Positions 47,099-56,061 of a stretch of 64,000 nt of DNA are shown here, one piece after another. The notes below the pieces were generated by a model. It saw nothing but the letters and a program-made list of their open reading frames with translations, did no database searches and was not told the DNA's origin. The position numbers were made by a program, and so were the translations under genes. The DNA is from UBA7672 sp963784415 (GTDB lineage: Bacteria; Pseudomonadota; Alphaproteobacteria; Caulobacterales; Hyphomonadaceae), in contig CAWARK010000014.1 in NCBI GenBank assembly GCA_963784415.1, forward strand, positions 1,054,001 through 1,118,000, read 5' to 3'. Position 1 is the first letter of the stretch; each line of letters starts with the position of its first letter.

Positions 47099-50048
47099 TC
47101 AAACGCCACGATATTCACGCACCGCCGCAGCATCGCGCGGGGTGATGTCTGGGAAAGCCGGATCGGCCGTCGCCGGATCGAAGTATTTCCACGACCGCGC
47201 GCACTTCACGCCGCCGGCGCGTGTCGATGTAACGGCGACGCCCTCACCGCCCGCCGACAAGTCGGCCTGCGATGTAATGAAAATCTCAGCCGGATCTTCG
47301 CCCGCGAATGCCTTCAGCGTTTCAGCGTCAGCAACCGAAACCGTGACGGCCGCTTCGAGTGATGACCCAATCCGCTTTTCGCGACGCTCAATTTCCAGCG
47401 CCTCAGTGACGGACTTCCGCACCTTGAAGATCGCATCCCACTTCGCCGCGACGCCGGCATCGAGCCAACCCTCTGGCGTCTTCGGGAATTGCTGCAGGTG
47501 AACCGAGCCCTTGCCCGCCAGTTCTTTGCCAGCGTGCCGCTGCTCCCACGCTTCCTCGCACGTGTAGACCATGACCGGCGCGAACCAGATGCAGAGGCGC
47601 TTGAACACCTCGTCCATCACGGTCCGAGCAGCACGACGGCGGAGCGAAGATGGCGCGTCGCAATAGAGGCTGTCCTTCCGGATATCGAAATAGACCGACG
47701 ACAGATCCACCACGCAGAAATTCATCAGCGCATGGAAAGCGACCTTGAAGTCGTAGGCGTGGTACGCTTCGGTCACGACCTTATCGAGCTCGGCAAGGCG
47801 GTGCAGAACCCACCGCTCCAGACTCGGCATCTCGTCGAGCGCAACGCGCTCCTTGTCGTCGAACCCATCGAGCGCGCCCAGCAGATAACGCATCGTGTTA
47901 CGCAGCTTGCGATAGCTGTCGCTGTTGGCGTCGAACAGCTTCCAGCCAAAGCTCGGATCGTCCGCATAGTCCGACGAAGCAACCCAGATACGCAGGATGT
48001 CGGCGCCAAACTTGTCGCACACTTCCATCGGCGAGATGACGTTGCCGAGCGACTTCGACATCTTCTCGCCGTCGTCCGCCTGAACGAAGCCATGCGTGAC
48101 AATGCCATCGTAAGGCGCACGCCCACGCGTCGCGCAGCTTTCCAGCAGCGACGACTGGAACCAGCCGCGATGCTGGTCCGAGCCTTCAAGATAGATATCC
48201 GCCGGCCATTTCAGCCCGCGATCTTCCAGCGTGAAAGCGTGCGTCGTGCCGCTATCGAACCACACATCGAGAATGTCATTGATCTTCTCGTACTTCGCCG
48301 GATCGCGACCGCCGAGGAAGCCCGCGGCGTCCCCGCCGAACCACGCATCCGCCCCGCCCTTTACGACAGCAGCGACGATACGCTCGTTCACCGCCGGATC
48401 GTTCAGGATCTCGCCCGTCTCGCGATCAACGAATAGCGTCAGCGGCACGCCCCACGCGCGCTGGCGCGAGATCAGCCAGTCCGGCCGCTCCTCCACCATC
48501 GCGCGGATACGCTGGCGCCCACGCTCCGGCGTGAACACCGTATCGTCGATCGCCTGCAGACACAGCTCGCGCAGCGTCTTGCCTTCCTTGCCCTTCAGAT
48601 GATTCAGCGGCCGGTCCATCGCGATGAACCATTGCGGCGTTCCGCGCCGGATCACCGGCGCCTTGGACCGCCACGAGTGCGCATCGCGCAGCGTCGTGAC
48701 GCCCCGCGCCAGCAGCGCGCCCGCCTCGATCAGCTTGTCCATCACCGCCTTGTTCGCCGGCCCATCCTGCCCGCGCTTCTTGCCCTCGATGGTGATGATC
48801 TCCAGCCCTTCGAAGCCGGGGCAGACATTCGTGTAGCGGCCGAACTCGTCCACTGTGTTCGGGATGGTGACGTCGATGCCTTCAGCCTCAAGCCGCTTGG
48901 CATTCGCCATCCAGACTTCGTAGTCGTCCTCGCCATGGCTCGGAGCGGTGTGTACGAAGCCTGTGCCCGTCTCGTCTGTGACGTGCGCCCCAGCAAGCAT
49001 CGGGACATTGAAGCCGTAGCCCTAGACTGCTGCGAGCGGATGAGACAGCGTCATGTCCTGAAGCACGGAAGCGCTGACATCGCTGATGCGCTTCCAGCTA
49101 CCTGCCTTCGCGGCCTTCATCACACTCTCGGCGAGCTTGTCTGCGAGGATCAGCTTGTCGTCGGCTTGATCCACGGCTCAAACGCAAGGCCTTGCTCAAG
49201 CGTCTCGCACTCGTACACGCCGTAGGCAATCTCCGGATTGAACGACACCGCGCGGTTTGCGGGGATCGTCCACGGCGTCGTCGTCCAAATCACGACGCTC
49301 GCGCCGCCAAGCTGCAGGCCCGACTCCGCATGTGCGGATTCCACGAAGACGCGCGCGACGGGAAACTTCACCCAGATCATCTGCGCCTTGCGATCAGCGT
49401 ATTCGATCTCCGCTTCCGCCAGCGCCGTCTGCTCTACCGGGCTCCACATCACGGGCTTCGCGCCGCGCTTGAGCTGTCCGCTCATCGCGACCTTCAGGAA
49501 CTCCTTCACCGTCGCGGCTTCCGACGTGTACGCCATCGTCAGGTACGGGTCTTTCCAGTTGCCCGCGCCGCCGAGCCGCTTGAACTCGCTCCGCTGGATG
49601 TCGATCCACTTCTGCGCGTAGTCGCGGCAGGCCTTGCGGAATTCCGCCATCGGCACGTCGCGCTTCTGCTTGCCCGCCGCGCGGAATTCTTCCTCGACCT
49701 TCCACTCGATCGGCAGGCCGTGGCAGTCCCATCCCGGAATGTAGTCGGCATCGAACCCGGTCATCTGGCGCGTGCGGATGACGAGATCCTTGAGGATCTT
49801 GTTCATCGACGTGCCGATGTGGATGTGCCCGTTCGCGTAGGGCGGGCCGTCGTGCAGCATGAAGGCCTTCGCGCCGCGCGTTCTTCGCGTCCGCGCGAAG
49901 CTGGCGCATAGAGGTCGTCAGATTCCCATTTGGCGAGGCGCGCGGGTTCCTGCTGAGGCAGGCCGCCGCGCATGGGGAAGTCGGTTTTCGGAAGGAACAG
50001 CGTGTCCTTGTAGGGGTTAGCTGCGTCGTCTTTTTCAGGGCGTGTCAT
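47099..50048 (-). pseudogene. ileS: Isoleucyl-tRNA synthetase, interrupted by at least four frameshifts
   Basis: The reconstructed protein has normal length (about 980 residues). Pieces in order: MTRPEKDDAANPYKDTLFLP to DDLYA (from 50048); a short piece LRADAKNA; MLHDGPPYANGHIHIGTSMN (HIGH-type motif HIHIG) through FEPWIKP to about 49160; ADDKLILADKLAESVMKAA to about 49022; then VPMLAGAHVTDETG to the end, including DDGEKMSKSLGN (KMSKS) and a C-terminal zinc-region remnant. Shifts lie near 49895-49915, 49870-49885, 49155-49175 and 49015-49030. All catalytic and editing motifs are otherwise intact. Because the gene is essential, these are most likely base-call errors. Confidence 0.9.
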
Positions 50049-50206
50049 CGGTGAATCTGGGTGTCGCTTGTGTTGAAGCCTGGGGCGGATACGACTTTCC
50101 CGGCGGTGAACGCGCTAGATCGCGCCCGCCGGGCCCATAATTCGCAGAATTGCCACTCGGGTCATGCCCGGCTGATAGCAGCGCCCGAAGCCTTCCGGCA
50201 AGCGGT

Positions 50207-51118
50207 CTACAGCCCCGGCGGCGCCATTCCGGCCAGCAGGGTCCGCGCCGCCGCCGCGTCCGCCTTCATGGCCGCAACCAGCGCGTCCAGCCCGTCAAAC
50301 CGCTGTTCCGGCCGCAGGAACGTCACGAAAGCCGTATGAAGGCGCTGGCCATAAAGGTCGCCCGACCAGTCAAAGATCACGACTTCCAGCAACGCATCCC
50401 GCAACCCGGTCGTCGGCGTCCGCCCAAAACTCGCCACCCCCGGCCGCCATTCGTCCTCGCCTTCAACGCGCGCCCAGACCGCATAGACGCCATGCGCCGG
50501 GTGGGCGATCTCGCCGAGCGTCATGTTCGCCGTCGGGAAGCCCAGCGTTCGCCCGCGCTTCTCGCCGTGCTCGACAATCGCATCGACGATCCAGTTGCCG
50601 CCCAGCGCACTCGCCGCCGTCTCCATGTCGCCGCGTTCGATCGCCTCGCGGATGCGGGACGACGACACCTTCGCGCCGTCATTCTTCACTTCGGCAACGA
50701 TGCTGACCTCAAAACCCAGCTCCGCGCCGATCTTCTGCAGGCTCGTAGCGTCGCCCATCCGGCCCTTGCCGAACCGGAAGTCGAACCCGACGCTCACCGC
50801 CCGCGCGCCGACTTCGCCGACAACAACCTGCTCGCAGAATTCACGATCCGTCATCGCCGCCATGACAGCGTCGAACCGCAGCAGGTGCAATTCATCAACG
50901 CCGATTGCGTCCAGCGCCATCTGCCGGCGCAATGGCGTCATCAGGCGGAAGGGCGGCGCGTCAGGCTGGAAGAACCGCCGCGGCGCCGGCTCGAACGTCG
51001 CAACGCCCAGCGGCGCGCCGATCTTCTTCGCCATGCGGCGCGCGTCTTCGATGACCGCTCGGTGACCGGCATGCAGCCCGTCGAAATTGCCCAGGGCGAT
51101 TGCCGCGCCGTTGCTCAT
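50207..51118 (-). CDS. ribF: Bifunctional riboflavin kinase/FAD synthetase
   Basis: 303 residues. The N-terminal FAD synthetase (nucleotidyltransferase) has ALGNFDGLHAGHRAVI; the C-terminal riboflavin kinase has RGRTLGFPTANM and the RDALLEVVIFDWSGDLYGQ segment. Makes FMN and FAD from riboflavin. The 158 bases to the ileS start hold nothing I can recognise. Confidence 0.96.
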   Translation of the reverse strand: MSNGAAIALGNFDGLHAGHRAVIEDARRMAKKIGAPLGVATFEPAPRRFFQPDAPPFRLMTPLRRQMALDAIGVDELHLLRFDAVMAAMTDREFCEQVVVGEVGARAVSVGFDFRFGKGRMGDATSLQKIGAELGFEVSIVAEVKNDGAKVSSSRIREAIERGDMETAASALGGNWIVDAIVEHGEKRGRTLGFPTANMTLGEIAHPAHGVYAVWARVEGEDEWRPGVASFGRTPTTGLRDALLEVVIFDWSGDLYGQRLHTAFVTFLRPEQRFDGLDALVAAMKADAAAARTLLAGMAPPGL

Positions 51119-51139
51119 CTTAGCTGAGCCGCCACAGCG

Positions 51140-51568
51140 TCACTCAGCCTTGCCGGAGGGGACCATGACAAGGGCGTCGCCCTTCATGCAGACCTTGCCG
51201 TCGACTTCGCCTTTGACGGCCAGCCGCACGCGATGGCCGCGCTCGATCATCTCGATCACTTCGGCCGTCGACACCACCGTGTCGCCGATCCGCACCGGCC
51301 GCACGAATTTCAGGTTCAGCTCCATGAACACCGCGCCCGGCCCCGGCAGGTCATTGCCCAGGATCGCGGAGATATAGCTGGCCGTCAGGGCGCCATGGGC
51401 GATGCGGCCCTTGAACTGGGTCGTCTTCGCGTACTCTTCGTTCATGTGCAGCGGGTTGTGGTCGCCCGATACGCGCGCGAAATCGACCACGTCCTGCTCG
51501 GTGACGGTGTTCTGGATGGAGACCGTCATCCCGAGGGCGAGGTCCGCGAAAGTCTTGCCGGGCTTCAT
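51140..51568 (-). CDS. MaoC-family (R)-specific enoyl-CoA hydratase
   Basis: 142 residues, single hot-dog domain. The hydratase-2 catalytic pair is in SGDHNPLHMNEEYA (Asp and His), with RIAHGALTASYIS as the following conserved helix. Resembles PhaJ, which feeds (R)-3-hydroxyacyl-CoA to polyhydroxyalkanoate synthesis; a broader acyl-CoA role is equally possible. Confidence 0.85.
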   Translation of the reverse strand: MKPGKTFADLALGMTVSIQNTVTEQDVVDFARVSGDHNPLHMNEEYAKTTQFKGRIAHGALTASYISAILGNDLPGPGAVFMELNLKFVRPVRIGDTVVSTAEVIEMIERGHRVRLAVKGEVDGKVCMKGDALVMVPSGKAE

Positions 51569-51708
51569 TCCAACATCCTCAAGTCCAGAACCGGCTCACC
51601 GCCGGACCGTCGCCGGGTCCATAGAACATCGCAACGGCCTGTGTGAACCCGCTTTCGCGCCACAGGCTCGATACCCACGACCTGAATACTGGGGTTTCAG
51701 GCCGAGTC

Positions 51709-51736
51709 TGTCGGGAAAGACACGTCTTTTCCGACA
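51709..51736. repeat. Near-perfect inverted repeat upstream of cheY
   Basis: TGTCGGGAAAGAC and GTCTTTTCCGACA pair over 13 bases with one G-T mismatch around a two-base centre. No T-run follows. It lies 77 bases before the cheY start and 141 bases upstream of the divergent MaoC gene, so it could be an operator or an mRNA leader hairpin. Confidence 0.55.
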
Positions 51737-51773
51737 TTCGTAGCCTCATTCACCAATTTTTCGGGCCTTTCCG

Positions 51774-51789
51774 TTAAAAGTGCCGTTAG
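51774..51789 (+). promoter_or_regulatory. Possible degenerate CtrA-like box
   Basis: TTAA-N8-TTAG lies 24-40 bases upstream of the cheY start. The CtrA consensus is TTAA-N7-TTAA, so the spacing and last base are both off by one. Weak evidence, recorded because chemotaxis genes are CtrA targets in Caulobacter relatives. Confidence 0.2.
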
Positions 51790-51813
51790 CAACTGCTCTG
51801 GAGCTTCTGGAAT

Positions 51814-52200
51814 ATGGCCGTCGACCTGTCTATGCCCGTCCTCGTCGTGGACGACTACCAGACGATGATACGCATCATCCGAAACCTGCTGAACCAGCTG
51901 GGGTTCAAGAATATCGAAGAAGCCAAGGATGGTCGCCAGGCGCTTGAAAAGCTCAATGGCGGCAAGTTCGGCCTCGTGATCTCTGACTGGAACATGGAGC
52001 CGATGACCGGCTACGAGTTGCTCCAGCAGGTCCGCGCCAGCGACAAGCTGAAGTCCACCCCGTTCATCATGGTCACGGCCGAATCGAAGACCGAGAACGT
52101 GATCGCCGCGAAGAAAGCTGGCGTGAACAATTATATCGTAAAACCTTTCAACGCCGAGACGCTGAAGGGCAAGCTCAAAGCGGTGCTGGGAGAATTCTGA
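51814..52200 (+). CDS. cheY: CheY-like single-domain response regulator
   Basis: 128 residues. The receiver-domain residues are D13, D14, phospho-acceptor D58 (ISDWNMEPMTG), T88 and K110 (VKPFN). The WNME and VTAESK segments and the FNAETLK helix match true motor-type CheY rather than a generic receiver. Ends with TGATG, its stop overlapping the cheZ start by one base. Confidence 0.92.
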   Translation: MAVDLSMPVLVVDDYQTMIRIIRNLLNQLGFKNIEEAKDGRQALEKLNGGKFGLVISDWNMEPMTGYELLQQVRASDKLKSTPFIMVTAESKTENVIAAKKAGVNNYIVKPFNAETLKGKLKAVLGEF

Positions 52201-52829
52201 TGGCCGCTGCTGAAGCTGCACAAAAAATCCGCGTCGCGATGGACCAGCTCAAGGCCACCGGCGTTCGCGAACGTCCGCTGGTCGAAGTGCTCGATCTCTC
52301 GCACAAGATGGCCGACGCCATGACGGCCTTCTTCGGCTCGCTCGACAAGTCGATCATCGGCGAATTCAAGTATCTCGCCGACTTCATCCAGAAGGCGCGC
52401 GACGAAATCTCCGGCCTCCAGGCCAACGACATCAAGAACACCCGCCTTCCCGGCGCTTCGGTCGAACTCGATGCCGTCGTGCGCGACACGGAACGCGCAA
52501 CCGAGTCCATCATGTCGGAAGCTGAAAAGCTGATGTCCGTCGAGCCGACCGATCTCGCCGCCTACAAGGCCGAAGTCGACGCCGCCATGATGCGCATCTT
52601 CGAAGCCTGCTCCTTCCAGGACCTCACCGGCCAGCGCGTCACGAAAGTGATCTCCACGCTGCGCCACATCGAGGAACGCGTCACCAAATTCGCCGGCGCC
52701 CTCGGCGTCACGGACTCGGCCGCAAAGGAATCCGCTGAAGAAGCTCGCGCCCGCGAACAGATCCTCAACGGCCCCGCGATGAACGGTCCGGCCACTTCGC
52801 AAGACGACATCGACGCGCTGTTTTCCTAG
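52200..52829 (+). CDS. cheZ: CheZ-like CheY-P phosphatase
   Basis: 209 residues, mostly helical. Catalytic residues D141 and Q145 are in CSFQDLTGQRVTKV, the CheZ signature. The C-terminal tail QDDIDALFS resembles the CheY-binding peptide of CheZ. It should dephosphorylate the coupled CheY. Many alphaproteobacteria lack CheZ. No kinase, receptor or other che gene is near. Confidence 0.85.
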   Translation: MAAAEAAQKIRVAMDQLKATGVRERPLVEVLDLSHKMADAMTAFFGSLDKSIIGEFKYLADFIQKARDEISGLQANDIKNTRLPGASVELDAVVRDTERATESIMSEAEKLMSVEPTDLAAYKAEVDAAMMRIFEACSFQDLTGQRVTKVISTLRHIEERVTKFAGALGVTDSAAKESAEEARAREQILNGPAMNGPATSQDDIDALFS

Positions 52830-52860
52830 CGCCCGTTCGTCTTCGACTGACCCAATGAAA

Positions 52861-52897
52861 GAAGGGCCGCACGATGAGTGCGGCCCTTCTGCTTTTC
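52861..52897. terminator. Intrinsic terminator after cheZ
   Basis: GAAGGGCCGCAC pairs with GTGCGGCCCTTC around GATGA, followed by TGCTTTT. Lies between the convergent cheZ and the exported-protein gene and can serve both strands. Confidence 0.9.
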
Positions 52898-52913
52898 AGA
52901 CATCGGCAACCGG

Positions 52914-54107
52914 CTAGTGCTTGGCCTTCGTCGGCTTGGCCGCAGGCTTGGCTTTAGCCGCCGCAGCGGCAGCAGCAGCCGCTGCATCTCGCGCCTCCTG
53001 CACACGCGCGCCTTCGAGAACGCCATGCAGCGCGTAGTTGCCTTCGTGACAGGCATACTCGTACAGCGGTGCGCCCAGCGCGTGGAATTCGTATTCCCCG
53101 CCCCACGGCGCATCCCACAGCGACGGATCCTCGACCTTGAAGCCATAGTAGAGACGGTCATCGGCGACGCGCTTGAACCGCTCGGTCACGGTGAGGGTCT
53201 TCCACGCGCCCATGAATTGCTGGCTCTGGGGAATGTTGGTCGTTTCCACCACCAGCGTGTCGCCATCCCACCAGCCGATCGAGTCGCCGAAATACGGGCG
53301 CACATCGTCGGTGCGATGCTTCGCATTCAGCCGCACGATGCGTGTGTCGTGCACCATCTCGGTCACGATCGCGATGGAGTCCGGCGACTGCACGATCTGG
53401 TAATTGTTGTTGTAAAATCCGTTCCCGAACATCGGCGGCCCACCATTGCGGCCGAACGAGGTGATGCACCGCTCGGAGCTGCGCGATTCCGGATTGTCGA
53501 ACGCGCCGCCCTTCGGCGTGGGGCTCGGCCCCAGCAGTTTCATGAACTCCGGCGGTTCAGGCGCCGGCGCGGGCTGCGCGCCAGCCTTGCGCGGCGGCGC
53601 CGAACCCGTGGGCGTCGTGAACAGCGACGTGCGCGGCTCGCCATTGACCCGCATCACCAGATTTCCGGGATCGAGCCAGAAGCGGTTATAGCCACCGACG
53701 GCGCCGCCGCCCGCTGCATACTCGGGCTTGAGGTTCTTCGGCGGCACATACTCGGCCGGAGCGTCGGCCGCGGTCGGGGCGTTGCCCTCCTCGATCTCGT
53801 CGACCATCGCCTGTTCGAGCGCCTTGACCTCAGCCTCCGTGTAGACCAGCCGGTCCTTGACGTCAGGGCGGCGTGTCATCGGCGTCAGCGTCGAGTTGCT
53901 CCACGTGCCCTGCAGGTCCGGCTGACCGATCTTGAGACGCGGCGCGGTGTAAGGCGGATAAGGCTTCGTCGGATCATACTTCTGCGCCGCCGCTGCGGGT
54001 TGCGCCGAGACCTTTGTCGGCGTCTGCGCATATGACGCTACGGCGCCAACGGCCAACACTGTTCCGGCCAACACCGATCCAATTGTGAGAAGTAGAGCGT
54101 AGCGCAA
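52914..54107 (-). CDS. Large exported protein of unknown function
   Basis: 397 residues. Signal peptide to about residue 27 (SYAQ). The mature protein has an Ala/Pro-rich start, then blocks typical of a secreted family seen in acidobacteria and some Proteobacteria: RLKIGQPDLQGTWSNSTLTP, YFGDSIGWWDGDTLVVETTN, and EYACHEGNYAL near the C-terminus. The tail is Ala/Lys-rich (about 365-397). I recognise the family by these blocks but know of no function. The upstream TetR gene is on the same strand, 69 bases away. Confidence 0.6.
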   Translation of the reverse strand: MRYALLLTIGSVLAGTVLAVGAVASYAQTPTKVSAQPAAAAQKYDPTKPYPPYTAPRLKIGQPDLQGTWSNSTLTPMTRRPDVKDRLVYTEAEVKALEQAMVDEIEEGNAPTAADAPAEYVPPKNLKPEYAAGGGAVGGYNRFWLDPGNLVMRVNGEPRTSLFTTPTGSAPPRKAGAQPAPAPEPPEFMKLLGPSPTPKGGAFDNPESRSSERCITSFGRNGGPPMFGNGFYNNNYQIVQSPDSIAIVTEMVHDTRIVRLNAKHRTDDVRPYFGDSIGWWDGDTLVVETTNIPQSQQFMGAWKTLTVTERFKRVADDRLYYGFKVEDPSLWDAPWGGEYEFHALGAPLYEYACHEGNYALHGVLEGARVQEARDAAAAAAAAAAKAKPAAKPTKAKH

Positions 54108-54176
54108 GGGAAACCTCCTGCTGCAGGAAACGCATCAACACCACGCAGACTACACGCGCTCCACGCACGCGCAATC

Positions 54177-54758
54177 TCAGTCTCTGGCGACTTCCCCGGC
54201 GATCAGTCGTAACGCCTGCGTGAGCTCCTTAGCCGTTGGCGCACGTTCGGGATCGACAAGCCACTGCGCGATCACGCCGGTCATCAGCGCGTAGTGAAAC
54301 GCCCCGACAATCCGGTCCGTCGCTGGATCGGCAGAACGCATCGCGCCCTGGAACAGATGCGCCAGCCCTTCGCGCGCTTTCTCCTGCGCGTCCGCCATCA
54401 CCGCGCGAACTTCCGGCATCGTATCGATGTGCGGCGAGACTTCGAAGTTGGCCGCCCACAACTGACGATTTGCCGTCGCGACTTGAAGAACGCGGGTCCA
54501 GACAGTTTCGAAGCGCGCCACCAGCGGAGCGTCCGGATCGATCTCGCTCGCCAGCGTTCGCTCAAGCTCGTCGACCCATTCTCCCGTCGCCTCGATCATC
54601 GCTTCGCAAAGCAAGGCCTCCTTCGACCCGAAGTGATAGCCGATCGCCGCAAGGCTTACCCCGGATGCACTGGCGAGATCGCGCGCGGTCGTGCGCAGGA
54701 ACCCCTTCTCCCGCAGGCACGCCTTCGCTGCCGCCATCAGGTCATCGCGATTGCTCAT
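54177..54758 (-). CDS. TetR-family transcriptional repressor
   Basis: 193 residues from the ATG at 54756-54758 (a GTG six bases upstream is an alternative). The HTH reads RTTARDLASASGVSLAAIGYHFGSKEALL (about 23-51 as two parts around the turn). A ligand-binding helical domain follows. Its gene is divergent from a flavin monooxygenase, the standard layout for a repressor of a drug- or metabolite-modifying enzyme. Confidence 0.9.
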   Translation of the reverse strand: MSNRDDLMAAAKACLREKGFLRTTARDLASASGVSLAAIGYHFGSKEALLCEAMIEATGEWVDELERTLASEIDPDAPLVARFETVWTRVLQVATANRQLWAANFEVSPHIDTMPEVRAVMADAQEKAREGLAHLFQGAMRSADPATDRIVGAFHYALMTGVIAQWLVDPERAPTAKELTQALRLIAGEVARD

Positions 54759-54856
54759 CCGCACGCTTTATCAAGCGCCTGCACAAATGTCTTGTACGTT
54801 TGTCTTAGACGATTGTACCATTCTGGGAAAATGCGCCAGGCAGAAGGGAGTCGACG
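54759..54856. promoter_or_regulatory. Divergent promoter region between TetR and monooxygenase genes
   Basis: 98 bases. GTCTTAGAC (54802-54810) is a perfect nine-base palindrome around a central T, flanked on both sides by TTGTAC (54793-54798 and 54813-54818), a plausible repressor target. GAAGGGAG precedes the TTG start of the monooxygenase. No clear -35/-10 pair could be fixed. Confidence 0.4.
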
Positions 54857-56035
54857 TTGAAAAATACCAGAATCCTCATTTCCGGAGCAGGCATCGCCGG
54901 TCCCGCGCTCGCCTTCTGGCTTCGCCGCCATGGCTTCGAACCAACCATCATTGAAAAGGCCTCCGCCGTGCGCACCGGCGGCTATGCCGTCGATTTCCGC
55001 GGCAGCGTCCATCTCGGCCTGCTGAAGCAGATGGGCCTGCTCGACAGCATCCGCCGCCAGCAGACCAATATGAGCGACACGCTGTACGTCGACGCCCGCG
55101 GCCGCAAACGATCCAGCCTCCCGGCCGACTTCCTCTCAGGCGACCTCGAAATCCTGCGCGGAGACCTCGGGCAAATCCTCCACGACGCCACAAGCGACGA
55201 TGCGACCTATATCTTCGGCGACCACATCACCGCCCTCGCCCAGGATGAGGCCGGCGTCGAAGTCTCCTTCGCCAGCAGCCCGCAGCAGCGCTTCGATCTC
55301 GTCGTCGGCGCCGACGGCCTGCACTCCAGCGTCCGCACACTCGCCTTCGACGGCGCCGACACCGCCGTCAAAAACTTCGGCTACCACATCGCAATCTTCA
55401 CCACGGCCAACATCCTCAGCCTCGATCGCCGCGCCGTCTTCTACAACGAGCCCGGACGTTCCGTCGGCATGTACAGCGCACGCAACAACACCGAAGCCAA
55501 GGCCGTGTTCTCGTTCGCCACACCGGGAAAATCGTACGGTCGCCTCAACCGAGCCGACCACGAAACCATTCTCCGCGATGCCTTCTCGCCCATGAAGTGG
55601 GAAACCTCGCGCATCATCGAGGCGATGCCCGATGCGCCCGACCTCTATTTCGATTCAATCAGCCAGGTCCGCCTCAACGCATGGTCGACTAACCGCATCA
55701 CCCTTCTGGGCGACGCCGGCTATTGCCCCTCCCCCTGGTCCGGCGCCGGCACTGGCCTCGCCCTTGTCGGCGCCTACATTCTGGCCGGCGAACTGAAACG
55801 CGCCGAAGGCAATCACGAGACCGCTTTCAGCGCCTACGAAGCCCGCATGCGCCCCTACGTCGCCAGAGCCCAGTCCATGGCCGAAGGCGCCGGCGACTGG
55901 GTCGCTCCTCTCGAACGCTGGAAACTCCACCGCCGCGACTGGCTCTACCGCACGCTCCCCATGACCCCCTGGAAAGGCATGCTCGCCAACATTCCCCGCA
56001 AGGCGGCAGAAGCGATTTCGCTTGAGAGCTATTAG
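54857..56035 (+). CDS. FAD-dependent monooxygenase (TetX/PheA-like)
   Basis: 392 residues from a TTG start, supported by GAAGGGAG six bases upstream. Class A flavoprotein hydroxylase: dinucleotide motif SGAGIAGPALAFW (about 8-20), the DG motif LVVGADGLHSSVR, and the GD motif LLGDAGYCPSPWSGAGTG. N-terminal TGGYAVDFRG is also seen in TetX-type enzymes. Hydroxylates a small aromatic or antibiotic-like substrate using NADPH; the substrate is unknown. Regulated presumably by the divergent TetR protein. Confidence 0.85.
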   Translation: MKNTRILISGAGIAGPALAFWLRRHGFEPTIIEKASAVRTGGYAVDFRGSVHLGLLKQMGLLDSIRRQQTNMSDTLYVDARGRKRSSLPADFLSGDLEILRGDLGQILHDATSDDATYIFGDHITALAQDEAGVEVSFASSPQQRFDLVVGADGLHSSVRTLAFDGADTAVKNFGYHIAIFTTANILSLDRRAVFYNEPGRSVGMYSARNNTEAKAVFSFATPGKSYGRLNRADHETILRDAFSPMKWETSRIIEAMPDAPDLYFDSISQVRLNAWSTNRITLLGDAGYCPSPWSGAGTGLALVGAYILAGELKRAEGNHETAFSAYEARMRPYVARAQSMAEGAGDWVAPLERWKLHRRDWLYRTLPMTPWKGMLANIPRKAAEAISLESY

Positions 56036-56061
56036 GGGAAGTCCTCTCTGACGCTACAGCC

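Noticed and set aside
47099..50048. Programmed ribosomal frameshifting in ileS
   Set aside because: At least four shifts at sites without slippery heptamers or a conserved pattern, and neighbouring genes show the same fault.
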